Of a stretch of 64,000 nucleotides of DNA, positions 25,062 through 35,570 are shown in pieces. The stretch comes from Calliopsis andreniformis (taxonomy: Eukaryota; Arthropoda; Insecta; Hymenoptera; Andrenidae): positions 19,260,961-19,324,960 of the forward strand of contig NC_135071.1 in assembly GCF_051401765.1 (NCBI RefSeq), written 5' to 3'. Made by a program: the position numbers and the translations under genes. Under the pieces are notes generated by a model. That model was not told where the DNA came from. It saw only the letters and a program-made list of their open reading frames with translations, and did not search any database. Every line of letters starts with the position of its first letter. Within the stretch, counting starts at the first letter, position 1.

Positions 25062-25118
25062 CACTCGCAGCCTGCGCGTGGTCTATCGCGCAGGCTGTTG
25101 CGCATGCGTCGAGTGGTC
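25062..25118. other. GC-rich nested hairpin upstream of exon 2b
   Basis: CCACTCG and CGAGTGG form an outer stem around an inner 10-bp stem, AGCCTGCGCG with CGCGCAGGCT, separated by an 8-nt loop. An AAGATGGCGTC word resembling a Pho/YY1 site follows at about 25124. The structure lies some 230 bp upstream of the exon 2b acceptor. It could be structural or regulatory, but function is inferred. Confidence 0.5.
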
Positions 25119-25317
25119 GAATCAAGATGGCGTCATGGCGCACGCGAGACGAAATTATTCTCGTGATATTTATAGTCTTCTCTGCGTTGTAATTGATCTA
25201 CCACAATTATTTTTCTCATTTCCTCGATCTAATACCCTCGCAGAACAAAATCTAACAATGGGTAACTACTAATAATCAGTAATTGTAATATAATTCGTTT
25301 CGAAAATTGACGCGCTT

Positions 25318-25346
25318 CTAACCAATGGTTTTTTCGTTTGTTACAG
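25318..25346 (+). promoter_or_regulatory. Branch site, pyrimidine tract and acceptor of exon 2b
   Basis: CTAAC at 25318-25322 lies about 25 nt before the acceptor AG at 25345-25346, with a T-rich tract between. This is a textbook arrangement. It argues that exon 2b is an internal exon spliced to an upstream first exon, not a transcription start. Confidence 0.7.
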
Positions 25347-25356
25347 GGAGTGTTGT

Positions 25357-25446
25357 ATGTTCCTGTGTATTTTCCTGATCAAAGTAGCCTGTTACGAGGT
25401 GATCCCCGGACTTTCGAGACTGTTTCTCTCGAGCGTGTATCGATAG
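25357..25446 (+). promoter_or_regulatory. Upstream ORF in leader exon 2b
   Basis: A 29-codon frame starts ATG TTC CTG (MFL), at exon nucleotides 11-13 as in exon 2a, and ends at TAG 25444-25446. It is rich in hydrophobic residues at its start. It is twice the length of the 2a upstream ORF, so the two leaders could give different translation efficiency. This is inference from sequence. Confidence 0.6.
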
Positions 25447-25512
25447 TCACCGCGGCAGAACCAACAGGCACAGGAAAGAGTCCTCGAGCGGAGGAGAGCG
25501 CAAGTACTCGGC

Positions 25513-25519
25513 ATGAAGG
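25513..25519 (+). CDS. First coding segment (Met-Lys-) of the LDLa protein, from exon 2b
   Basis: ATG AAG G precedes the GTGAGT donor and completes Asp3 with the first two bases of the 63430 exon. The nearest in-frame upstream stop is TAG at 25444. The predicted protein is identical to that made from exon 2a. Confidence 0.75.
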
Positions 25520-25525
25520 GTGAGT

Positions 25526-27368
25526 CCTTTGAAAGTCTGCTTCCGTGCACTTCAATATATACAGGGAATCGATGACCATCGCTTCTGACCGCTCGATCCC
25601 CAAACGAAAGCAAGGCAAAGGGGAACAAAGTAACGACATAGTTTTCCATTTTCCTTGTAAAGGGATAAAATTAATGAATAGTAACAAAATTCAATATTGT
25701 GGTTAACTTTTAATTGCTATAAGGAGGGGTTTATTGAGGGATGAGACCCTTTAGTTACACAAAAATAAAATAAAATAGTATAGTTGAAGCGAGATTGCTT
25801 AAAAAATGTAACTGTTTGGAAAGTGTGTTGGCAAAATTGCAGATTCTAGTGAATGAACACCAAGAGTCTAAGGTAGAGGCAAGTCCTGAAGTAGAGACAA
25901 GGTTCAATCGCCTCTAGCTAGATCGAAATTTTAGTAATCTGCGAACACGCGTTCCCCTTATCCTTCCACAGTAGAACCAAAATTTCCCCAAAGAATTGTT
26001 GCCCCAAACTCCTTCGAATGCAATTTTGGACCGCATTGGAGCATGCGTGGGCGAGTCGATGCGCCATCGATTTCCACACTCGCTCGAAAAACCGAACATC
26101 CCGCGAAAACAACCCCTTTCCGCTCCTATCGATTCCCAAGCGAAAACGCGTCCCACGAATCTCTGGAACCTCTCTGAAAGTTCTCGCGGAAATTGGAGGA
26201 AACCGCGCGGCGATCGACAGCTTGGGAACGCTTCTTAAACTTGGAGGAAAATACCCGTCGGCTAGGGATCTCGGTTAATCCTCCATCCCTTAGACCCACC
26301 ATCGACCTTTTATCTCCTTCGAGCGGTCGCCGCGCTATCTTTTAATCGTTCGACCCACATTTCACACTTAGCAAGAGGGAAAAAAAAGCAGAATCTAGGT
26401 CGGATTTATCGCACGACGCAACTCGCTCCCCTCGTAATCTCGTAGACCGCGTAAAATGGAATATTCTCGGCGAGCCTCGGCCCGTGGAAAAAAGAGCAGA
26501 ACATCCTTCGCAATTTACTCGGCGAAACGAACGATCTCCTCGGTTCCTCTGCCTCAGACGATCCCCAGGGGTAGCAGGCGCGATCCCCGCGAAGCTTATC
26601 GCGATATCAGGCGAAACCGACGCGAGTTCCCCATCCCCCTCGGTTGAGGGTTGAAATTCGCTGATGCGCGCCAGCGTCGAGAAAGGCATGCATGAATTTT
26701 GGAATTCCGTCGCGAGACTGTCGCGTTTCTCGGAAATTGCGCATAGCTGAGCTCGCTGGGAGTCGATCGAGGCCCTATCGCTGGAAGGACAGCGGCGCGC
26801 CGCGGCGGGGCTCTCTTTGCAGGCTGCGAAATTGAATCCACTCGCGACTGGGGAAAAATGCGACGACAGTGGGTCGGATCTAATCACTCGTCGTGGTGTG
26901 TAATTGGAAAAGAGCGTGAGTGAAATGTGGAACGGGGCAGTGACGGTTGCGTGCGAGCAATCTGCGTGCTCGGTTGATCTGGGTCGCAGGGATCGCTGCG
27001 AGCGTAATTCCAGGATACGCGTTCGACGCCCTTTCTCTTCTCTCATTTTCGTGACCCGCTTTTTGCGATCGTTACCACGGGAAAGGTCCTCGTTGTTCTC
27101 GGTCGTCCCAGTCGCAGAAAACGCTCCTCTGCTGGTCTACTCTTTCTGTCTGTCGTTTTGTTACCGCTGATCGACGATTTGACAGGCATTTTTCGGGACG
27201 TCTCGTGGCTGTAGATATCTGGGGTTTTGATTGTGGGGTCTGATATTCGGGGTAGGGTAGGTATTCTGGGGATCAATTCGTCAGAGGAGCTTTGAAGCGA
27301 TAGGATTTGACTGCTAAAATGCGAAAATTTAAGTCCTTGGAAATTAGGAAATTTAGAGATTTGAAGAA
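25526..27368. other. Intron-like DNA, no gene supported
   Basis: The segment 25900-27200 is CpG-rich, with a 234-codon minus-strand frame (26342-27046) and overlapping plus-strand frames. They are Arg/Ser-rich and lack a domain. No splice-bounded exon was recognised. The 20 bp after the exon 2b donor match those after exon 2a. Confidence 0.4.
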
Positions 27369-27369
27369 T

Positions 27370-27573
27370 TGAATACTTGAATACTTGAATATTTGAATAT
27401 TTGAATATTTGAATATTTGAATATTTGAATATTTGAATATTTGAATATTTGAATATTTGAATATTTGAATATTTGAATATTTGAATATTTGAATATTTGA
27501 ATATTTGAATATTTGAATATTTGAATATTTGAATATTTGAACGTTTGAATATTCTAATTTTTGAATATTCAAA
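27370..27573. repeat. TTTGAATA octamer array, locus 1
   Basis: About 20 near-perfect copies of the 8-bp unit TTTGAATA lie between diverged edges. The unit read in threes gives a 24-bp super-repeat that stays open on the minus strand (Asn-Ile-Gln-Ile-Phe-Lys-Tyr-Ser). This is a composition effect. Related arrays lie at 42.06 and 47.74 kb. Confidence 0.95.
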
Positions 27574-28787
27574 TTTAAAATTTAAGATTGTAATAAAAAT
27601 ATGAATATTTAAATGTAGGCCACTTCAGTATCTTGAGAAGTAGAACCTCTCAGGTGACTAATTCTTCATGAACAATTTCCTGAGTCACTTGAGAAATAGA
27701 TTGCTCTTTAAAAGTTCGTATATTTCTTGAGCTCTTGCCTTGGACTTGTCAGTATTAAACGATGAATTCCCCAGGACTGTGCCCCACCATCTGGGAGCCG
27801 TACGACTCGAACCAAATTTAATCTAAAGAGTCTTGTGTTCTTTGGAAGGAACGACTTGAAATGGCATCCGACGCGACCATCCAGAGCCTAGCATCATTCC
27901 CTTGAAAGTCTGAACGATAAGTTTGAAGCACCCTCGGGATGCGAATTTTAGCCTTTTCTGCCAGAGGAAAAAGTTTGATGTGGAATCCGAGCAACTCTCG
28001 CTGCAATTTTCCCCGTTAGCGTGATCGAAAAGTTCCCCGAGTTTTCGCTTTAATCGAACCGCCGTTTTATTGGACCGCAGGGAAAACAGCTGAACCTATA
28101 TCGTAAGAACGCCCTAGCTCCAAACATCGGTGAACCTGTGTCCCTGTGAAACGCTCGAAAACCGACCCTTTCACCCCTTGTTCGAGATCCGCGAACAGCG
28201 ATCGGGCTGTTTCCCAATCGTTGCACGAAAACAGAGCTACGCAAATCTGCAGATAAACCTCTATTTTCAAGCCGCCCTCGATTCAAAATAATCTTTACAG
28301 CCTCCAATACGACCAGTTTAATCCCTTTCAAAAATTACCTCGTCTTTTCATCCCCTTATTGAATCGAACGCAACTGTTAACTCTCGCCCCAAATGAAATC
28401 GAAATTGCACATTGCAGGATCAAAGCAGCGTTCTTCGATTTGTAGACAGCTCTCTCCATAGCTTCTACTACAAACGTTAGCAAAGTAACCGAAAGCTCAG
28501 TCAAAGTAAGAGCAAAGAGAATCCCAGGGAAGCCAGCCAACCGAAGCTCCCCTGAATCTAATTGAAAGTTGGCCCGAGTCTATCCTGAAATTAATTCGAT
28601 ACAACTTAGATTTGGCCTAGGCCCAAGCCTGGCCTGACATAATCCCAGCCGAGAAACTTAGTCTTTGGAATCTAATCTGGGCCCGAAGTTTCTGAACCTG
28701 GGAAGTGTGTTATTGGGGCAGGGGTTAAAGGACTCCCGTCGCAATGGGACGATGGGGAAAAAAGGAGCGAGGTGGGCGAGGTAAGGA
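27574..28787. other. Intron-like DNA, no gene recognised
   Basis: Mixed AT-rich and moderately GC-rich DNA. Small frames on the minus strand (28050-28540) have no recognisable motif. Nothing else was supported. Confidence 0.4.
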
Positions 28788-28812
28788 GGGTGGGCAGAGG
28801 GTGGGCAGAGGG
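28788..28812 (+). other. G-quadruplex motif
   Basis: The + strand carries five GGG runs separated by loops of 1 or 4 nt (GGG-T-GGG-CAGA-GGG-T-GGG-CAGA-GGG), fitting the canonical G3+N1-7 pattern. It sits in a purine-rich tract starting near 28740. If the LDLa gene is transcribed as modelled, the motif would be present in the pre-mRNA. Confidence 0.75.
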
Positions 28813-30340
28813 TAGGTCTGGTCCGGTGGATATCGCAGCGATTTTCCAGGCACGCTGGAAGCGAAATCGAGGTTGCAGCCCCCTGGCGGGCGAGCAAGGG
28901 GTAGCACTGACACCACGACCCAGATACGGGCCATTGTGCACCGTATACTGTATACTCGGATTGCGTCATAGCTCGGCACAGCCGCAATGTCGGCTCCGGA
29001 TTCCAGCCGAGGCTGGCCGAACAACTCGATCGTTTTCAAGTGACGCAGTCGTGGCTGACTGCCTCACGTTTTTCATCCCCCTCGACACCCTCTTCTTTCA
29101 CCTCGGTCACGTCTTGACCCACTTGGCGAGCCTCGGTTTTTGACAGCGACTTCGCGACTCTTCCTTGCCCTTGTGGCTGGGAAGAGAGGATCTTAGGGGG
29201 TGCAGATTCCTTGGAAATTCCTGGGGACTTGGTTCAGGATGCATAGTCATTCGTAGAGTGAATGGGTTCTTGTTGGGAGAGTCAAGTTTAAGTCTACTAC
29301 GTTCCTTGAGTCTTTTTGTGATAACGTTGAGATGTTTCTTTTGTTGGACAGTTTTCTTAAATTTGAGAAAGCTGTTGAATAATTCTTCTTTGTATCTATA
29401 TTTGTGATTCCTTGGTAGTGTAGTGGAAGCTTATTAGTTGTGTTCGTAATGGTGTATGCTGGTGGTTATCATTATTTCAGGCAAGGTTTTGCTCGATTCA
29501 GACTAGGGACCATTGGAGTATTGGAAGCATTCAGTACCTGAAAGATTGCTTCTCGACCCAAGCTTATTCTGAAATCGATCAAGCCTGAAAATTCCAGTGG
29601 CGATAAGCAAACATAGTCCCCAATTGGTCAGGTCTTTCATTAAGAATTATCTAAGAGAGTAGCGATTACCGTCAACCGAATTCGCCGAGTTTGAAACTCC
29701 TCAGCCCCCATTTCGAGGCTTATAACCCAGAAACTGGCAAGCAGTTCCCCGATCCCTTAAACTCGGGGTCATTTTGTCGAGGCGTTTCCCGAAATCCAGC
29801 AAGTTCAACTCGCCCTTCGCCACCCTGTCCCCTGGTTTGTCTATTTACCCCGTTCGTCTTGCCCAGGCGGTTTAGCGACTCTCGCATCGGCGTAAATCGG
29901 CTCAATTTCAAGTTCACTAATGGCCGTGGTCGCGGCAGGAAGAGGTCGAGGGTCGGGGGGTGCGCTTTTCGCCGCGAAACGTCCAGTTTTCGATGGTTAA
30001 ACGACTGAACGCTTTTAGGCAGGTCGTTAGCGAGCTTTCCTCCCTTGCTTTTGGATCGCTGCCTAAATACAGGCTGTTCCAAAACTCTTGACACGCCATC
30101 AATTTGCTGGACCACCCCCCGAGTCGATGTTTCAACCCCTCGGGGCTACTCTGAGATGAGTCACTTTAAGGAAGGTACAGGATTTTTGGGAAATTATTAA
30201 TAACATTTACTGTCCTATGCATGATGAGCAGGCTATGCGATAGGAGACTGAATAATAATAGGAGACTATGATGAAATATACAGGGCTGTTTGGCTACAGA
30301 TGCTAGGAAATCGGATCAGCATAGAAATGAGTAGAATTAA
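28813..30340. other. Intron-like DNA, no gene recognised
   Basis: GC-rich to about 29150 and again at 29700-30130, AT-rich between. Around 30071 an ATACAGGCTGTTCCAAAAC word resembles the ends of insect DNA transposons, but no partner end was found. No exon was supported. Confidence 0.4.
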
Positions 30341-30344
30341 TCCC

Positions 30345-30540
30345 AAGGGAAACTGTGAAATTAGTAGAATAAGCTCCCAAATCAGACACAGCCAAATCAG
30401 TAAAATAAATTTCTAGCCAGGCATTACAAACTCAGTAGAACATGTCTGTAGCCAGACATGCGAAAATCAGTAGAATAAGTCTCTAACCAGACACAAGAAA
30501 ATCAGTAGAATAAGTATTTAGTCAGACACACTTCCTGGGA
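30345..30540. repeat. 35-bp minisatellite, locus 2
   Basis: AGTAGAATAAGT-type words start at 30363, 30399, 30434, 30469 and 30504, that is 35-36 bp apart, each followed by a CCAGACACA-type block. This is the same unit as at 11.4 and 45.3 kb. Confidence 0.88.
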
Positions 30541-30734
30541 ATTTTATTAGGTAATAAGAAATGCATTTTTTCGTATCAGTAGACATATTTATTTAGAAAT
30601 GTGTTTTACTATGAACAGACGAAGCCACAATTATTTCTATATTAATTTTAATTAGATATATTATACGATCCCACCACGAAGTAAATCAAAAAGAGTGAAA
30701 TTTATGTTGAAAATAAATCTTCCTTGATCTTCTT

Positions 30735-30800
30735 TTTCTTCTTGGTCCTTCTTGGCCCTTCGTGGCTCTTCGTGGCTCTTCTTGGCTCTTCTTATTCTTC
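30735..30800. repeat. 10-bp tandem repeat (CTTCTTGGCT type)
   Basis: Decamers such as CTTCTTGGCC, CTTCGTGGCT and CTTCTTGGCT run in register for about six units within a pyrimidine-rich stretch. Confidence 0.75.
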
Positions 30801-33800
30801 TTATATTTACTGCGCTATTTGTAGTCGAGCGATCCAAAAGCTGGATGGCTCCTGGGTGGACGTGAACGAATGTTCGAACTCGCGGACACGATTTAAAGCG
30901 CTCAAAGATCTCCCTTTCCCTCAGCCTTGTCCCCGTCCCTCTCAACTTTTCCCATTCTTCCAACCCCCTTACAATTCTCTCCTCTCGCCTCCTGTCTCCC
31001 CCCTCTGCCACCCTCGTGTTTCCCTGGAATTCCCTGTTTCTGTCTCTACTTTTCTCCCCCGTCCCTCGGTCTCTGTCTCCACAATTCAGTCGCCTTCTGT
31101 CCTCCTCCCTCGCGGACACTTGGACCTCGTCCCTCTGCGCGATCCAACGCGGAACTGTGGAAGCTTATGTTGCCATCGGCCCCCAGAAGCTTCTGTTTCG
31201 ACTGTTCTTGTTGCACTTCCAATGAAATGGCCTGTCCTCCCCCGCCAGAGTCGTAGCTCTGCTAGGATAGCCAGAGCTTTCTTATTTACGAGATCCTCGC
31301 CACGGCGAGCCTCTTCCCTCTGTTATCCCTTGCCCCAGCGTTCGATCGTTCCCAGCGTTTAGCTGCACGCGCCTCTTCCCTTCGCCAGGGGTAACCTACT
31401 TCCTCCCACGCTGCTCGAGCTTTCTTTCTCCCTTCTTTTTTATCAGTCATTCACTCCTACTGTAGTTTGTTCTGCTGTCTGACGCAGCCAGCCTGGCGGA
31501 GACGATATCAGCTCGACGCAGGGGAGAGTACGTGGGAGATTCGCGAAAAGGGATGTTTATTGGAGCTACCTGACGCGATCGATGCATCGCGTGCTGCAGA
31601 AGTCGGGCCGAGCTTCCGGCACGTATCGACGACAATCGTGCTCTGTGTTGTCGCCGTTCGTTCCGGGGGAAATACAGACCACTGGCCCGAGCGATCGTAA
31701 ATGTCGTTAGACAAACGAAGATGAAGAAGAAAGGTGGCGAATCGCCGCGGAAACGACACTCTGTTTTCATTTGTCTGGCATTTCCTGAACGTCGATCGAG
31801 CTGTTTAGTGTAGCCTTAATATAGACTCGTGAATCACTGGGGAGTTTATAGGAAGCTTCTTGAGGGACTTAGGAGCTCGGGAATTTTATAATTTAATCAT
31901 TTTTTAGTACTCAGATTTTGAGGTATTTGTGTAGGAGTTAATTTTCACTATTGATCTGTGAGACTCTCAGTGTTCTAATTCTCGAATTTTTGAACCTTCC
32001 AATTTTAGGAGTCTCAACTTTTGTCAATTCTGTCGAATCTTTGTCTGTTCTATTTGGTGACCTTCCACTGCTTAACTCAAGCTCATTCCACCCCTTCTGA
32101 CCATACCACAAACCCTCGCGTGAAGCTCTCTTTCTAACCAATCCGAAGCCACAGGAAATATCACGACGAGGCTGCATCGAAGAAATGCTACCCCAAGTAT
32201 CCCATAGTCCCTCACTCCCAGAGTATCTAGAACTCCTGGAAGACAAATTACGAAAGTGTTCCCTTCGAAACGAGAAGTTTTCATCGAACAGTGAAAGGGT
32301 GGAGGGAAGATTCCAACTAAATGGAGCACTTTTTCCATTTCACGTCAGTCGCGGAGAAATCCCTGGTATTTCTCGATATCGCCGAAGCCAGGAAAGAGAT
32401 ATATAAACGAACAAATGACGCGAGACGGCTCCGCAAAGGGCTAGCAGACATTCCAGGGGATGCAAAGCGCATCGTAGCCACCCCCCGTTTCTACGGTTTC
32501 CACGCTACTCGGATAACGAACAGGTCCGAGACGTTATCCTCAAAGCCAGGAATTCCTTTGACCAACGACAAGTCGCCGTCTCCCATAACTGCATCACGAA
32601 CGCCACCCTCCACGCGATACTCGCCCCTCTTCTTTTCTGCCGACCCCGGAAGCTTCGAATTTTCGAGCAATTTCGAGTGGAACGATGGGATTATACGCTC
32701 GGTGGCTCGCCTTGGGCTCTGGCGACCCAGCCACCGATATTCCAGGATCGAGGACTCGCGCGAACTTGCGCAGGGAGATTCGATGGACTCTCGAAGCCTC
32801 CCCTCTGTCTCGAACGCCTCCTCGAGGGGAGCATTTGCGTTCAGTTTTTCGCGAGGAGGAATTTTCTGCGCCCTCGCTCGCGTATTTCCACGGGGACGTA
32901 ATCCGAAGGACTTGTAACCTGTGCCTCCTCGAGGAACGCTCCGAGTTATTCGACGCGGAATTTCGCGAACAAACGAGCTGAACTTTCCAAGCTGATACTT
33001 CGAAAACACGGAGACCCGGGCTCTCGGTGAAACTTGGATGAGCGATTCTCGCGAGAAGTCCAGTGTTTTCGTCCTCGAGCGGAGGGACGATTTTCCGAGT
33101 CAGGGAGTTTGGTGGGAGGGTGCCTCGGTAGTTTCGTGAATTGTTAATCGTAGTAACGAGGGCGCAAGGGAGTCTCGTTGCGAGATACAAGAGTTGAAGT
33201 TAGGCGCTGAAGGGTTTTATTTTATTCAAATAAGCGGAACACACCATTAGTGCACACGAGGGAAAATAAAACGTGACATGAAAAACGCTTAATAGAGTGC
33301 CGAAGAAGAGTTAGGATAATAAAGGATAAAAAGAAAAGTAAGAGGGTTAGTGTAGCTACTGAATTTTTGAGGAATCGAATATTTGTGGAATTGAAGAATT
33401 GAAAATTGATTAATGTTTGAAAATTATCGATTGTGCTAAATGGAACCTGGTTCTGATCCACATAGCAAGTGTCTGAATTCCTCCCCGCGGGGAATATTCG
33501 CGAAACAAGTTCATCCCTTCAGAGTCGGTGAAAATCCCCCAAACTCTCTCTGTTTTTCAAAACAGAAGGGTATTGACTCGTCCTCGCGCCGTGTCCGACA
33601 CTCGTCGACTCTGTATCGCGCTCGGCTTACAAAAGGGTACACGCTTTGAGCGGCGATACTTTTATTTCACCGATCCCTCACTCGCTCGTTACAGTTTCGC
33701 CGATTCGCGCGGCCGACGGCTGCACAAAGCGTTTAGCCGCGTGTATCGACTTTCGGTGTCTCGTTTGCGCGAATATCGAGGTTTGCCGCGCGGCGAAGAA

Positions 33801-34335
33801 TCAAAGGTGAACGGTTCCAGGCTCATCCGGGCGTCGAGCATGGTAACGAGCACAGGGAGAGTTGCCACCTCGGGGGAGGGATGCCTGAAAGCGAACGAAT
33901 TTCCGACGGCTTCGTTAGGGAGCGGATCTCGAACCGTTTGTTTCTTTTCTCCGTGGGAAAAAGGCATCGCTGTCTTTCCGCCGCCGATGTCCGCTTCCCT
34001 TCTCGCCAGCCAGATTTTCTTTGCCCTGGGCAAAGTACGAGGACCTCGCAAAGGCGAAGCAGTAGAGGCTATACTGACATTTTAATGCTTTGAGGGAAAC
34101 GCTAGATTCACTTCAAATTTTATCGCGTGCCTGAGAGTGATTCTCATTTTCAAATATTTTCATTATTCTGCATAATTTTCTAATTATTGTGTATTAAGGA
34201 GAGGTAATATTGGGAGCTGTCGATCTTAGAGCCGTTTTTTGTATAAAATGTGTTTTATTATTATGGGTTTTATAGCTGGGAAATCTGCAACCCTTATTAT
34301 AATTCCTATTAGGGTTACTCAGTATGGGCTGAATA
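30801..34335. other. Long CpG-rich intron-like block, no gene supported
   Basis: Most of 30820-34090 is GC-rich and has open frames of 100-210 codons on both strands at once, for example + 30724-31362, + 32321-32917, - 32491-33009 and + 33528-34085. Mutual overlap and the lack of any family motif suggest low stop density, not genes. A nested or antisense transcript cannot be excluded. The part after 34090 is AT-rich. Confidence 0.4.
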
Positions 34336-34336
34336 T

Positions 34337-35570
34337 TTGCCAATCTTTGAGCTGTTGCAGCTCCGTCAAAAAAAATCGCAGGGAGGCGAGCCTGGTCTCA
34401 TTCTAAAGGGCAAAGTATCTACTATAACATCCCTGAAATGAAGTTGTCCAAAAAAAATTCTCCACTCCACGACACGCCGGGAGAGAGAGGGGGTGGTTTT
34501 TCCCCGAATATTTGCCAAATCCAGACAAATGTCAGGAAGTTAATAAATTTTTTTCGCAATTTCTACCAAGGAGATATCGAAGTTGGAACCCTCCTTTTTC
34601 AAACAAGACCAAAACGAGTGATCTACGATTTTTTTTCGCCGAGTTATCGCGCTTTAAACGAAAACTGAGCCGTAAGGCTCAGAATCTTGCAGTGATCTAG
34701 GGCCTCAAAAAGTTGCCAATTTTTGAGCTGCTGTAACTTCGTCAAAAAAAATCGCAGAGATGCGAGCCTGGTCTCATTCTAAAGGCAAAAGTCTCTACTA
34801 TAGCATCCCAGAGTTGAATTTGCCCCAAAAAAAATGTTGAGTCCAGGATGCACCGAGAGAGAGAGGGTGGTTTTCCCCCGAAAATTCTCCAAGTTCAGAC
34901 GATTGTCAAGAACTTGATGAATTTTTTTCACGACAGTTTCTGCACTAAACTTCAAGCTTGAAGCCTTCCCTTTCTAACCAGACCTTAAAAATGAACCTAC
35001 GATTTTTTTTCGTCGAGTTATAGCTGTTTAAATGAAAAGTGTTCCATCAGCATCACAATAGCCCAATGATCCAGAGATCGAAAAAATTAGTAATCTTTGA
35101 CCTGCTGTAACTCCGTGAAAAAAAATCGCAGGGAAGTGAGCCTGGCCTCATTCTAAAGTGCAAAGCCTCTATTTATGCATCCCTGAATTGAATTTGGCCG
35201 AAAAAAACTCTTGACTTCGTGACACACCGAGAGGCAGAGGATGGTTTTTCCTTGAATGTTCTTCAACTTCAGACGACTGTCAGGAACTTGATAAATTTTT
35301 TTCTGGACTTCTTCTGAAGAGATATCAAAGTTGGAACCCTCCCCTTTCGAACGAGACCAGAAGGAGCGTTCTGCGATTTTTTTTCGCCGAGTTATCGCAC
35401 TCTGAGTAAAAAGCGAGTCTCCAGCCTTGGAATCGCGCATTGATTCAGACCCCGAAAAAGTGGTCTATCTTTGAACTACTGTAGCTCCGTCAAAAAAAAT
35501 CGCAGGGACGGCAGCTTGGTCGCATTCTAAAGGGCAAAGCCTCTACTTTTTAACCCTTGTATTGAATTTT
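34337..35570. repeat. 374-bp tandem repeat, family A array 2
   Basis: CTAAAGG-type words at 34403, 34779, 35153 and 35527 give spacings of 376, 374 and 374 bp. Unit order is the same as in array 1. The last, broken unit switches to TTTTTAACCCTTGTATTGAATTTT, the same variant that ends array 1 (CTCTAACCCTTGCATTGAATTT). The third unit is closest to array 1, keeping the 95-codon minus-strand frame. The first two are more diverged. Confidence 0.92.

Larger units (their letters stand above)
25347..25519 (+). other. Alternative leader exon 2b of the LDLa gene (5' UTR plus start codon)
   Basis: The exon is 173 nt, against 179 nt for exon 2a. It follows TTGTTACAG and ends ATG AAG G before GTGAGT at 25520. 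Its first 19 nt match exon 2a at about 15 positions, both exons contain GTATCGATAG with an in-frame TAG, and both finish with the same ATG-AAG-G. The upstream ATG at 25357 opens a 29-codon frame ending at that TAG (25444). Spliced to 63430 it gives the same MKD start as exon 2a. Placing 2b after 2a in one mRNA would run the 2a start codon into a stop after 12 codons, so the two are expected to be mutually exclusive. Which copy is used when cannot be seen from DNA. Confidence 0.8.

Noticed and set aside
26342..27046. 234-codon minus-strand frame, the longest in the window
   Set aside because: It lies in CpG-rich DNA with overlapping plus-strand frames, is Arg/Ser-rich, and has no recognisable domain or splice boundaries.
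27273..27572. Minus-strand frame of Asn-Ile-Gln-Ile-Phe-Lys-Tyr-Ser repeats (also 47780-48184)
   Set aside because: It is the translation of an 8-bp satellite, which has a 24-bp super-period without stops. Not a gene.
30724..34085. Cluster of long frames on both strands
   Set aside because: Low stop density in GC-rich DNA explains simultaneous openness; repeats and purine/pyrimidine tracts contribute. No family signature seen.
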